This document shows, one piece after another, positions 1 through 6,593 of a stretch of DNA of 16,979 bases. Both the position numbers and the translations under genes were made by a program. Under the pieces are notes generated by a model, which worked only from the letters and a program-made list of their open reading frames with translations, was not told the DNA's origin and did no database searches. The DNA comes from an uncultured Lachnospiraceae bacterium. GTDB taxonomy: Bacteria; Bacillota; Clostridia; Lachnospirales; Lachnospiraceae. The DNA lies in the NCBI GenBank assembly GCA_910577445.1, contig CAJTMZ010000077.1, forward strand, positions 3,019 through 19,997, read 5' to 3'. The first letter of the stretch is position 1; every line of letters begins with the position of its first letter.

Positions 1-1131
1 GCTTCCCGCCATACGGGCGCTTTCCATCTGCTTTTTCTGGCCGTTTATCTGGTTTTCCAGCATTTCGCGGACAGAGGGCGCCTTTTCCATTTTAACCGCA
101 GTCCCTATGGCCTTTAAATTTTTAAACAGCTCCACCAGATAATCGCCCGTTTCCATATCCTCCCGGATTTCCGTAAGAACCTTGTCGATAAGCATGCCAA
201 GAAGCGATAACCGCTCGTCAAAAGCCGCCAGCCTCGCCCGCTCCGCAGTCTGCGCCTCTGCTGTCCCTGCCAGAATTTCCTCCGTCTGATATTCCTTTTT
301 GTACTTATTAAAAAGGTCATAGTAGGCGGTAAATTCTTTCACCACCCGCTCGTTGCGGATATACTGCCCCACCAGCCCCTCGTCCGCCTTCATTCCCTCT
401 TCCTCGTACAGATAAAGAATTTCCGACAAGTCCTCCCAGCCTCTGGCCGTCACATAGCTTCTGCCGTTTACCGTGGTTTCTATTTTATAGAAGTATTCTT
501 TTTTCAGCTCAAGGAAATTCAAAATCGCCGCATGAAGCCCCCGCCGCCAGGCATAATCCTTCCACACCCGGTAATCCGCCTCCACATCCAGCACCTTCAG
601 GCGGTCAAGGGTCACCACATCAAACTCCCTCACCGATTTGTTGTATTCCGGCGGGTTGCCTGCCGTCACAATCACCCAGCCCTCCGGCACCTTATGCCGC
701 CCGAACACCTTATACTGCAAAAACTGCAGCATGGAGGGCGCAAGGGTTTCCGACACACAGTTGATTTCGTCCAGGAAAAGAATCCCCTCCCGGATGCCGC
801 TTTTTTCCATCACCTCGTATATGGAGGCGATAATTTCGCTCATGGTATACTCCGACACGTCATACTTCATGCCCTGATATTCCCTGTGGGAAATAAAGGG
901 AAGCCCTAAAGCCGACTGTCTGGTGTGGTGGGTCATGGAATAGGACACCAGCGCAATCTGCAGTTCCTGGGCAATCTGCTCCATCACCGCCGTCTTTCCG
1001 ATTCCCGGCGCGCCCAGCAAAAAAATGGGGCGCTGACGCACCACCGGAATCCTGTATTCGCCAAACTCGTCCTTTTTCAGGTACAGACGAACCGTGTTTT
1101 CAATATCGTCCTTTGCCTGCTTTATATTCAT
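1..1131 (-). CDS. MoxR-type AAA ATPase (3' end cut by window edge)
   Basis: This is an AAA+ ATPase of the MoxR/AAA_5 kind. The reading frame stays open from the ATG at 1131 to base 1, giving 377 codons; the C-terminus lies outside the window. Visible motifs are Walker A GAPGIGKT (residues 40-47), Walker B ILFLDE (117-122), a sensor-1 segment TAGNPPEYN with the Asn at 159, and DRLK (176-179), whose Arg is the likely arginine finger. The later part (about 280-377) is charged and helical. The start has AAGGAGA six to seven bases upstream. It follows the VWA-like gene by 48 bases in the same direction. MoxR ATPases usually work with a VWA protein as a chaperone-like pair that remodels or activates a target, often a metalloenzyme or a membrane complex. 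The target here is unknown. The fold is certain; the cellular role is inference. Confidence 0.93.
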   Translation of the reverse strand, partial: MNIKQAKDDIENTVRLYLKKDEFGEYRIPVVRQRPIFLLGAPGIGKTAVMEQIAQELQIALVSYSMTHHTRQSALGLPFISHREYQGMKYDVSEYTMSEIIASIYEVMEKSGIREGILFLDEINCVSETLAPSMLQFLQYKVFGRHKVPEGWVIVTAGNPPEYNKSVREFDVVTLDRLKVLDVEADYRVWKDYAWRRGLHAAILNFLELKKEYFYKIETTVNGRSYVTARGWEDLSEILYLYEEEGMKADEGLVGQYIRNERVVKEFTAYYDLFNKYKKEYQTEEILAGTAEAQTAERARLAAFDERLSLLGMLIDKVLTEIREDMETGDYLVELFKNLKAIGTAVKMEKAPSVREMLENQINGQKKQMESARMAGS

Positions 1132-1143
1132 AATTCTGTCTCC

Positions 1144-1192
1144 TTTATTCCAGTTCCGCGCCTTTTGAACAGGCACTGTTTATTCCAGTTCC
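1144..1192. repeat. 14-base direct repeat around the VWA gene stop
   Basis: The 14-mer TTTATTCCAGTTCC occurs at 1144-1157 and again at 1179-1192, 35 bases apart. The right copy contains the last codons and stop of the VWA-like gene; the left copy lies in the 48-base gap before the AAA gene. It looks like a small tandem duplication of the gene's 3' end. No function is evident. Confidence 0.6.
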
Positions 1193-2517
1193 TCGTCGTC
1201 AAGCATCACCCGGACAGCCCAGGGCGGCACTTCCGGCCCTTCGTCCCCGTTGTCCGGAAAAACAAACATCACGTCGTAAGGCGGCATCGCGCCGGGATAA
1301 ACCCCGTAGCCGTCCGTAAAATATAAAAGCCCTTTCAGCTTTTCAAATTCCCCCGCCTTTAAGAGCTCGTCCACATAGGAAAAAACCGGCCGGAAATCCG
1401 TGGAGCCAAAGCCGGTCAGCTTTTCGTGGGCAAGGAAATATTCCAAATCGTCCCTGCTGGTGATTTTGGTATCCTTTCTCACCTCATGGTCGCACTGGAT
1501 AATGTGCACGTTCATTTTCCTGAAAAAAGTCTCCTCGCCGGTAAGGACGGCGTACGTGCTGCGCACAAAGGATTTCACCAGCTCTCCCCGGCAGGAGGCC
1601 GAGGTATCGATGGCAATTACAAATTCCTTTATCTTCCTGCTGTCCTTGTATTCAAGAGGCTCCACCAGCGGCATATTCCCGTATCTGGAAAGCCCGTAGG
1701 TGTAGTAAATATAATCAAATTCATCGTCGTTTACCTGCATATCCTCGTTCATCACGGTAAACTTCCGAAGCAGCTCCCGGTAGGGCTGCCTGTCCCTTAC
1801 AGCCTCCATAAGGCTTTTTTCAAGACTCTCCGATTTGCTTCCTCCCCTAGTCTTTCCCTTAGAAAAGGATTTCAAATCCGCCTGTACCCGCTCGCTTAAC
1901 TTCTTCCACTGTTCCATGGAAATTACCAGCTTTTCCTTTTCTGCCCAGAGTTCGTGGGAATCCATAAAAAAGAGTTCCGAAAGCTCTTTTTGCCATTTAC
2001 AGCCAGCTCCGGAATTTCTGATATATCTGTAAATTTTTTCCGCAGTCAGCGCGCCCGCTTCTTCCTTTACGGCCCGCAGCTTTCGCAGCTTTTCCTCGTC
2101 CCTTATAAGGCCGGTTCCCGGTATCGCAAGCTCCAGAACCGCCGCCTCCGCAGCCATATCCGCCGCCAGCAAAAAAGCCTCCTTATCCAGCCTGTCGAAC
2201 CGGAAGCTGTGGGAGAAAATCAGATGGAACAATATATGAAGATACATCCGAACCGCAAAAGCCGGCTCTTCCTTATATCTCTTTAAAAGAAACAGCGGAT
2301 TATAATATATCTTCGCGCCGTCGCTGGCAAAGCCCTCTATATCCATTCTCTGCACCGGAATAAGCCCTGACAGCGCCACGTCCAGAAAACGCATATTTAC
2401 CAGAATGCTGTCCCTTGAATAGTTCATCACCTTTTCCGCAAGGGCTTCGGCCCGGGGAAGCAAAGGCGCAGCCGTTTCGGATGCCATGCGCCCGGTTTTA
2501 CTCTCCAAATCACTCAT
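1180..2517 (-). CDS. VWA-like protein with degenerate metallopeptidase domain (DUF2201 type)
   Basis: This 445-residue protein has two parts. The N-terminal part (about 25-135) matches the putative metallopeptidase region of the DUF2201 family: YYNP at 71-74, then HILFH at 94-98 and H103, and AAD at 118-120. The usual HExxH glutamate is an isoleucine, so hydrolysis by this site is unlikely although metal binding remains possible. The C-terminal part is a von Willebrand A fold with a MIDAS-like site: DTSAS (304-308), the Thr of GSTD (373) and TDG (401-403). The middle (about 140-260) is charged and helical. It starts seven bases after the dCMP-deaminase stop and is followed by the MoxR ATPase, the usual gene pairing for this family. 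Such pairs are thought to act as ATPase plus adaptor; the substrate is not known. No signal peptide or membrane segment is visible, so it is probably cytoplasmic. Confidence 0.9.
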   Translation of the reverse strand: MSDLESKTGRMASETAAPLLPRAEALAEKVMNYSRDSILVNMRFLDVALSGLIPVQRMDIEGFASDGAKIYYNPLFLLKRYKEEPAFAVRMYLHILFHLIFSHSFRFDRLDKEAFLLAADMAAEAAVLELAIPGTGLIRDEEKLRKLRAVKEEAGALTAEKIYRYIRNSGAGCKWQKELSELFFMDSHELWAEKEKLVISMEQWKKLSERVQADLKSFSKGKTRGGSKSESLEKSLMEAVRDRQPYRELLRKFTVMNEDMQVNDDEFDYIYYTYGLSRYGNMPLVEPLEYKDSRKIKEFVIAIDTSASCRGELVKSFVRSTYAVLTGEETFFRKMNVHIIQCDHEVRKDTKITSRDDLEYFLAHEKLTGFGSTDFRPVFSYVDELLKAGEFEKLKGLLYFTDGYGVYPGAMPPYDVMFVFPDNGDEGPEVPPWAVRVMLDDEELE

Positions 2518-2524
2518 AATCGCA

Positions 2525-3019
2525 CTAATATCCCTTAGTTCCGTCTAAAGATTCGTCGTTGTCCACCCACTCCTGCACAGAAATCACACGGTACTCGTCC
2601 TTACTGTCCCTGATATAAACCTTTTCGATTCCGGCGTTAATCATCACCCGCTTACAGAGCGAGCAGCTATTGGAATTGGGAATATACCTGCCGGTCTGGG
2701 CGTCCACCCCCGCAAGGTACATGGAGCTCCCAATCATCTTGTCTCTGGACGCGCTGATAATGGCGTTCATCTCCGCGTGGACGCTGCGGCAAAGCTCGTA
2801 CCGCTCCCCCCGGGGAATATTCATCTCCTGCCGGATGCACCTGCCCGTATCGGTACAGTTTTTACGTCCTCTGGGCGCGCCCACGTAACCGGTGGAAATC
2901 ACCTCGTCATTTTTTACAATCACCGCGCCGTACCGGCGCCTTAAGCAGGTGCTGCGCTTGGATACCGTTTCCGCCAAATCAAGATAATAATTTATTTTGT
3001 CACGACGTTCCATTTTCAT
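2525..3019 (-). CDS. dCMP deaminase family (zinc nucleotide deaminase)
   Basis: A zinc-dependent cytidine/deoxycytidylate deaminase family protein of 164 residues. The catalytic motif HAEMNAI begins at residue 81 (His ligand 81, catalytic Glu 83) and the second zinc motif CSLC gives Cys 119 and 122. The segment GYVGAPRG (44-51) fills the place of the GYNGxPxG motif of dCMP deaminases, with Val in place of Asn; Cys-rich residues 55-77 are also typical of that branch. dCMP deaminases turn dCMP into dUMP for dTTP synthesis. An in-frame ATG at 3058 exists, but the ATG at 3019 has AAGGAG with a five-base gap, so I prefer the shorter form. It lies between the MraY-like gene (40 bases) and the VWA gene (7 bases). 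The exact substrate is not certain because of the GYVG change. Confidence 0.88.
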   Translation of the reverse strand: MKMERRDKINYYLDLAETVSKRSTCLRRRYGAVIVKNDEVISTGYVGAPRGRKNCTDTGRCIRQEMNIPRGERYELCRSVHAEMNAIISASRDKMIGSSMYLAGVDAQTGRYIPNSNSCSLCKRVMINAGIEKVYIRDSKDEYRVISVQEWVDNDESLDGTKGY

Positions 3020-3059
3020 TCCTTCTCCTTTCTTACCCCAGTCCCCAAACAGACGCATC

Positions 3060-4022
3060 TCACACCAACAGTACAGACACTATCGCCGCAGATACCACAA
3101 TCTGTATAATGGAAAACCGCACCATCGTCTGGGTGTTGGACCAGCCCATTTTTTTCCTCACATGGTCGTGAAGAGGCGTCCGTATATTTGTCAGAATGTG
3201 AATTTTGAAAGCCTTAATCAGCGACACCTTCAAAAGTCCCAGTCCGCCGTCTAAAATAATCACTATCGCCGCCGGAATATACAAAAGCGGGCAGCCGCTC
3301 TTTAGCGCGGTAATGCTGATAAAAATTCCCATCGCCCGGCTCCCCGCGTCTCCCATCAGAAGCCGACTGGGCGTCGCATTATACCACAGATACCCCAAAA
3401 TACAGATAATCATAAAAAGTATCAGAAGCGTAAAGCCGTCCTTGTTCTCCATAATATTGTCCACCACATAAAAGGTCACCAGCGTAATAATGGTAAGCGT
3501 CCCCGAAAGCCCGTCCACGCCGTCCGTGCAGTTCGTCACATTGATGGAGCCCCACACTAAAATGACTATCAGTATGCCAAACAAAACCGGCGGAATCGTC
3601 ACCTCAAGCCCCAGCGTGGCAATCAAAATGGTGTTGGAATTAAAATTCAGGTAGGTATAGGCTACCACCGAAGCGATGACCAAATCCATCAGCCCCTTTT
3701 TCAGGCCGCTCCAGGGGTGCGCAGCAGCGTCGTCCAGATAACCGGTCACCATCTCTGCCGTGATAAGCAGCAGATAAATGACGCTCTCCACATTCACAGG
3801 CGCAAAAAGTAAGGACGAAACCACAAACACCAAAATAAAAATAATTCCCGCTCCACGGGGCTTTCCTGCGGAAAGCTTTCCCTCAAGAGCAAATTCCCTC
3901 CCCGCGTCCTTGGGAAGAAGATAACTGCATTTGTCAGTTAAAATGCAGGTTCCCGCAAACGCAATCAAAAGCCCCAGAGCCGCAGCCAGCGGCTGATTTC
4001 CCTTTAACCATAAATAAATCAC
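3060..4022 (-). CDS. MraY/WecA-like polyprenyl-phosphate phosphosugar transferase
   Basis: A multi-pass membrane enzyme of 320 residues in the MraY/WecA superfamily, which moves a phospho-sugar from a UDP-sugar to undecaprenyl phosphate on the inner face of the membrane. Key motifs are present in order: YLDD (95-98), NCTDGVDG (164-171), MGDAGSRAMG (223-232), LDGG (257-260) and HDH (285-287) followed by MGWSN. The TPxHxH...GWS arrangement near the end resembles MraY more than WecA. About nine to ten hydrophobic segments fit the family. The start is GTG at 4022, preceded by GGGAGG at a suitable distance; no in-frame ATG fits as well. It stands 26 bases after the RNase H gene, outside any division/cell-wall cluster, so it may be a second MraY or may prime another glycan. 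The acceptor and sugar cannot be told from sequence. Confidence 0.9.
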   Translation of the reverse strand: MIYLWLKGNQPLAAALGLLIAFAGTCILTDKCSYLLPKDAGREFALEGKLSAGKPRGAGIIFILVFVVSSLLFAPVNVESVIYLLLITAEMVTGYLDDAAAHPWSGLKKGLMDLVIASVVAYTYLNFNSNTILIATLGLEVTIPPVLFGILIVILVWGSINVTNCTDGVDGLSGTLTIITLVTFYVVDNIMENKDGFTLLILFMIICILGYLWYNATPSRLLMGDAGSRAMGIFISITALKSGCPLLYIPAAIVIILDGGLGLLKVSLIKAFKIHILTNIRTPLHDHVRKKMGWSNTQTMVRFSIIQIVVSAAIVSVLLV

Positions 4023-4048
4023 CGGTATTTTCCTCCCTGTCCATGTAC

Positions 4049-4636
4049 CTACAGCCCCAGAGCTTCTTTCGCAAGCCCGTCCGCCATATCGTTATATTTG
4101 TCATTGGAATGTCCCGCCACCTTTACGAATCTGATTTTTACCTTACGGCTCGCTCTGTCGTAAAAGTCCCTGTACGCTCTGGTGCCCTCTTTATTGGTTT
4201 TCCAATCCCCCAGGCACCATCTGGCGATTCCCTCGTAATCGTGATAAATTTCTATTTCCGAAAGGCCCCTGTCCAGCGCATACTGCATGGCCGCCTCGGC
4301 CCCTTTGATTTCCCCCGCCACATTGCGCATGGCGGCCAGTTCCTTATCGTCGAATTTACAGTTAAACGTTTCCTCCCGGCCGCCCGAAAGCACTACCATG
4401 CCGTAGGAAAATTCTTTCGTGGAAGCGTTGTAGCTTCCGTCTACATATATTTTAACACAATCCGTCTCATCCAAACCCTCCTCCGCCTTTCCCAGAAAAG
4501 CCATAGCCTCCTCTCTGGTCTTAAAACTCTTATATACCGCGCCGGAATAACCGTGCACACTGGCCCGGCACTCCTCCCAGGAATGAAAAATTCCTGTTTT
4601 CAGCCCGGCTTTTACCGCATAATACTTTTCCGCCAT
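4049..4636 (-). CDS. rnhA: RNase H with N-terminal viroplasmin-like hybrid-binding domain
   Basis: A 195-residue ribonuclease H, which cuts the RNA strand of RNA:DNA hybrids in the cytoplasm. Residues 1-50 form the small viroplasmin/hybrid-binding domain (KYYAVKAGLKTGIF..W near the start, then VYKSF), and residues 60-195 the RNase HI fold. The four acidic active-site residues are visible: D66 (YVDGSYN), E109 (AGEIKGAE), D133 (YHDYEG) and D186 (MADGLAK), plus the helpful H176 (AGHSN). An in-frame ATG at 4714 would add 26 residues, but the ATG at 4636 has AAAGGAGAGG directly before it and begins exactly at the conserved MAEKYYAVK, so it is the chosen start. It is the first gene of the five-gene minus-strand run and likely contributes to primer removal and R-loop clearance. 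Confidence 0.94.
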   Translation of the reverse strand: MAEKYYAVKAGLKTGIFHSWEECRASVHGYSGAVYKSFKTREEAMAFLGKAEEGLDETDCVKIYVDGSYNASTKEFSYGMVVLSGGREETFNCKFDDKELAAMRNVAGEIKGAEAAMQYALDRGLSEIEIYHDYEGIARWCLGDWKTNKEGTRAYRDFYDRASRKVKIRFVKVAGHSNDKYNDMADGLAKEALGL

Positions 4637-4672
4637 ACCTCTCCTTTGCCGCAAAACAATGTATGATTTCAC

Positions 4673-4689
4673 CGGGGCGGTCCGCCCCG
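4673..4689 (-). promoter_or_regulatory. GC-rich hairpin in the RNase H leader
   Basis: CGGGGCGG and its mirror CCGCCCCG meet at a single central base, giving a seven-base-pair stem with a three-base loop. It lies 37 bases before the RNase H start, inside the predicted 5' leader. No T-run follows on either strand, so it does not look like a classical terminator. It may affect leader folding or translation; this is inference. Confidence 0.5.
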
Positions 4690-4709
4690 CCATTTTCTTT
4701 ACCCCGTCA

Positions 4710-4738
4710 ATCATACCATATACAGGCCGTGTTTCCCA
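4710..4738 (-). promoter_or_regulatory. Candidate promoter of the RNase H-AAA operon
   Basis: Reading the minus strand, an extended -10 TGGTATGAT is present (hexamer at 4710-4715), with a weak -35 TGGGAA at 4733-4738 and a 17-base spacer. The extended TGN motif could compensate for the poor -35. It is the best candidate in the short divergent gap, but only moderately convincing. Confidence 0.4.
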
Positions 4739-4771
4739 TAGAATTTGGAAAAAATTTTTCCATAAATCCTC

Positions 4772-4800
4772 TTTACAATCCGAAACCTATATGATATTAT
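4772..4800 (+). promoter_or_regulatory. Sigma-A promoter of the SPFH-RHH-YbjQ operon
   Basis: -35 TTTACA (4772-4777) and -10 TATTAT (4795-4800) are each one base from consensus and separated by exactly 17 bases. Transcription would begin near 4807, leaving a leader of about 90 bases before the ATG at 4898. In that leader GCATTGC and GCAATGC form a weak seven-base inverted repeat. Confidence 0.75.
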
Positions 4801-4897
4801 TTTGATATCAAAAAGAGTTAGTCGTCTGTGTCAGCATTGCATTCGCAGGCGTCAGGCTCTATCTTACACGGCAAAGCAATGCAGAAAAGAGGAAATT

Positions 4898-5899
4898 ATG
4901 GAAGAAAAACTTTTAAACAGAAACAAAAACGGTATGGCGGTTCTAACCGCGACGATTTTAGTCTATCTGCTGGTTATCGGGCTCTTTATATGGAACGTAC
5001 AACGTGAAAATCCCAGCGGAATCCCCCTTGCCATTTGTATCGTCATTGCGCTCATCGGCTGGTTCCCTCTCACCGGTCTTCATGTTTTGAAGCCCCAGGA
5101 GGCGCTGGTTCTCACTCTGTTAGGCAAGTATGTCGGTACTCTCAAGGGCGACGGCTTTTACTTTGTAAATCCCTTCTGCTCCAGCGTGAACCCCGCCGCC
5201 AGAACCAAACTCAGCCAGAGCGGCGACGTGGGCTCTTCCCACAGTTTTGTCGGCGGAAATACCGCGCTTCAGGGAACTACGGTTTCCAACAAAATTTCCC
5301 TGAAAATTATGACCTTAAACAACAGCCGCCAGAAAATCAACGACTGCCTCGGCAATCCCGTGGATATCGGAATCGCCGTTACCTGGCGGGTGGTTGACAC
5401 CGCGAAGGCCGTATTTAACGTGGATAACTACAAAGAATTTCTCTCTCTGCAATGCGACAGCGCCCTGCGCGACATTGTCCGCCTTTATCCTTACGACATG
5501 GCTCCCAATGTGGATACCACAGGGGACGGCGTAGCCGATGACGGCAGCCTTCGGGGCTCCAGCGATGTGGTGGCGGCAAGAATCCGCGATGAAATTCAAA
5601 AGAGAGTCGATGAAGCCGGAATCGAGATTATCGAGGCCAGAATCACCTACCTTGCCTACGCCACAGAAATTGCCGCAGTGATGCTGCAAAGACAGCAGGC
5701 TTCCGCCATTATCGACGCAAGGAAAATGATTGTTGACGGAGCCGTGGGTATGGTCGAAATGGCATTGGAACGTTTAAACGAGAATCACATAGTGGAACTG
5801 GATGAGGAACGCAAGGCGGCAATGGTTTCCAATCTTCTGGTGGTTCTCTGCGGAAACCACGACGCACAGCCGGTCGTAAATTCCGGCAGTCTCTACTGA
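4898..5899 (+). CDS. SPFH/Band 7 domain membrane protein
   Basis: A 333-residue SPFH (stomatin/prohibitin/flotillin) protein. Two hydrophobic helices at about 13-33 and 42-60 anchor it, with the SPFH domain following from about 62 ([20 protein letters not shown]) to about 260. The helical tail carries [20 protein letters not shown] (263-282), a hallmark of this bacterial subgroup. SPFH proteins assemble into membrane rings or scaffolds that organise or protect partner membrane proteins. At 206-216 the segment [11 protein letters not shown] resembles a calcium-binding loop and sits in a variable part of the domain. An in-frame ATG at 4802 lies almost on the promoter; the ATG at 4898, with GAGG five bases upstream, is the believable start. 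The stop is one base before the next ATG. A specific partner cannot be named. Confidence 0.9.
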   Translation: MEEKLLNRNKNGMAVLTATILVYLLVIGLFIWNVQRENPSGIPLAICIVIALIGWFPLTGLHVLKPQEALVLTLLGKYVGTLKGDGFYFVNPFCSSVNPAARTKLSQSGDVGSSHSFVGGNTALQGTTVSNKISLKIMTLNNSRQKINDCLGNPVDIGIAVTWRVVDTAKAVFNVDNYKEFLSLQCDSALRDIVRLYPYDMAPNVDTTGDGVADDGSLRGSSDVVAARIRDEIQKRVDEAGIEIIEARITYLAYATEIAAVMLQRQQASAIIDARKMIVDGAVGMVEMALERLNENHIVELDEERKAAMVSNLLVVLCGNHDAQPVVNSGSLY

Positions 5900-5900
5900 T

Positions 5901-6104
5901 ATGGCTGATTCAGGTAAAAAACAGATTCCGCTGCGGCTTTCACCCAAATTATATAATGCCATTGCAGCCTGGGCGGAGGATGACTTCCGTTCCGTCAACG
6001 GACAAATCGAATATCTTTTATCGGAATGCGTCCGTCAGCGGAAAAAAGACGGCAGATACGTTTCCACCGAACTTGACGTCCCGCCGGAACTGGATATTAA
6101 ATAA
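5901..6104 (+). CDS. Small Arc-like ribbon-helix-helix protein
   Basis: A 67-residue protein with the layout of an Arc/MetJ ribbon-helix-helix DNA-binding dimer: a short strand QIPLRL (8-13), a helix at about 15-28 ([14 protein letters not shown]), the turn RSVN (30-33) and a second helix at about 33-46 ([11 protein letters not shown]). The tail (47-67) is charged and then acidic. The ATG begins two bases after the SPFH stop without a strong ribosome site of its own, so translation is probably coupled to the SPFH gene. Small Arc-type proteins are known next to SPFH genes in related Firmicutes. It could regulate this operon or act through protein contacts; the sequence does not decide. Confidence 0.85.
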   Translation: MADSGKKQIPLRLSPKLYNAIAAWAEDDFRSVNGQIEYLLSECVRQRKKDGRYVSTELDVPPELDIK

Positions 6105-6128
6105 AAAAATTTTTAGGAGGATATAAAA

Positions 6129-6440
6129 ATGATTTTGGTAAACACAGATTACATCACAGGAAAAGAACTGGAAATGCTCGGACTGGTAAAGGGCAGCACC
6201 ATCCAGTCCAAGAACATCGGGCGGGATATCACCCAGGGATTCAAGACTCTGGTAGGCGGAGAACTGGGGGCCTACACGGAAATGATGAATGAGGCCAGGG
6301 CTCTGGCCACCAAACGCATGGAGGATGAGGCGTCCAGGCTGGGAGCCGACGCGGTTATCAATATCCGCTACGCTTCCGCCGCCGTGATGCAGGGAGCCGC
6401 CGAGGTTATGGCCTACGGAACCGCGGTGAAATTCAGATAA
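6129..6440 (+). CDS. YbjQ family protein (UPF0145, putative heavy-metal-binding)
   Basis: A complete 103-residue member of the YbjQ/UPF0145 family. Typical features are the N-terminal strand and TDYITGKE (6-13), GLVKGSTIQSKNIGRDI (18-34), the GGELGAYTEMM turn (43-53), the helix MNEARALATKRMEDEA, and GADAVINIRY (72-81) near the end. Members are small and soluble and form ring-like oligomers in known structures. The 'heavy-metal-binding' label in databases is only putative, and no cysteine or histidine cluster is visible here. AGGAGG with an eight-base gap precedes the ATG, the strongest ribosome site of this operon, so it is probably made in excess of the two upstream proteins. It is the last gene before the terminator at 6516-6557. 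Confidence 0.9.
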   Translation: MILVNTDYITGKELEMLGLVKGSTIQSKNIGRDITQGFKTLVGGELGAYTEMMNEARALATKRMEDEASRLGADAVINIRYASAAVMQGAAEVMAYGTAVKFR

Positions 6441-6515
6441 CCGCCCCGAATCCCTTTTCATGCTTTCTGCAAACGGAAAATTGATATGATTGAAAGGCAG
6501 AAGCAGACAAGTAGT

Positions 6516-6557
6516 AAAAAAGTCAGGAAACATCCGAAAAATGTTCCTGACTTTTTT
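6516..6557. terminator. Bidirectional terminator between ybjQ-type gene and trpB
   Basis: AGTCAGGAA and TTCCTGACT form the core stem. It extends through CAT/ATG toward the loop with one bulged A, and through A6/T6 at the base. Read in either direction it ends in six T residues, so it serves both converging genes. Confidence 0.9.
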
Positions 6558-6593
6558 ATTCACTTATTTCCGCCAGGGCTTTTAGCCGCGTTG

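Noticed and set aside
532..909. 125-codon plus-strand frame inside the AAA gene
   Set aside because: It lies opposite the Walker A/B coding part of the AAA gene, has no ribosome site and no recognisable protein features.
1426..1899. 157-codon plus-strand frame opposite the VWA gene
   Set aside because: It is antisense to the MIDAS-containing region and has no domain or ribosome site.
4043..4666. 207-codon plus-strand frame opposite RNase H
   Set aside because: The minus-strand frame contains the full RNase H active site; the plus frame is compositionally odd and lacks a start signal.
4673..4689. GC palindrome read as a terminator
   Set aside because: No T-run follows on either strand, and there is no transcript that should end there.
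5315..5689. 124-codon minus-strand frame opposite the SPFH gene
   Set aside because: The plus-strand SPFH protein is well supported by family motifs, and no signal supports an antisense gene.
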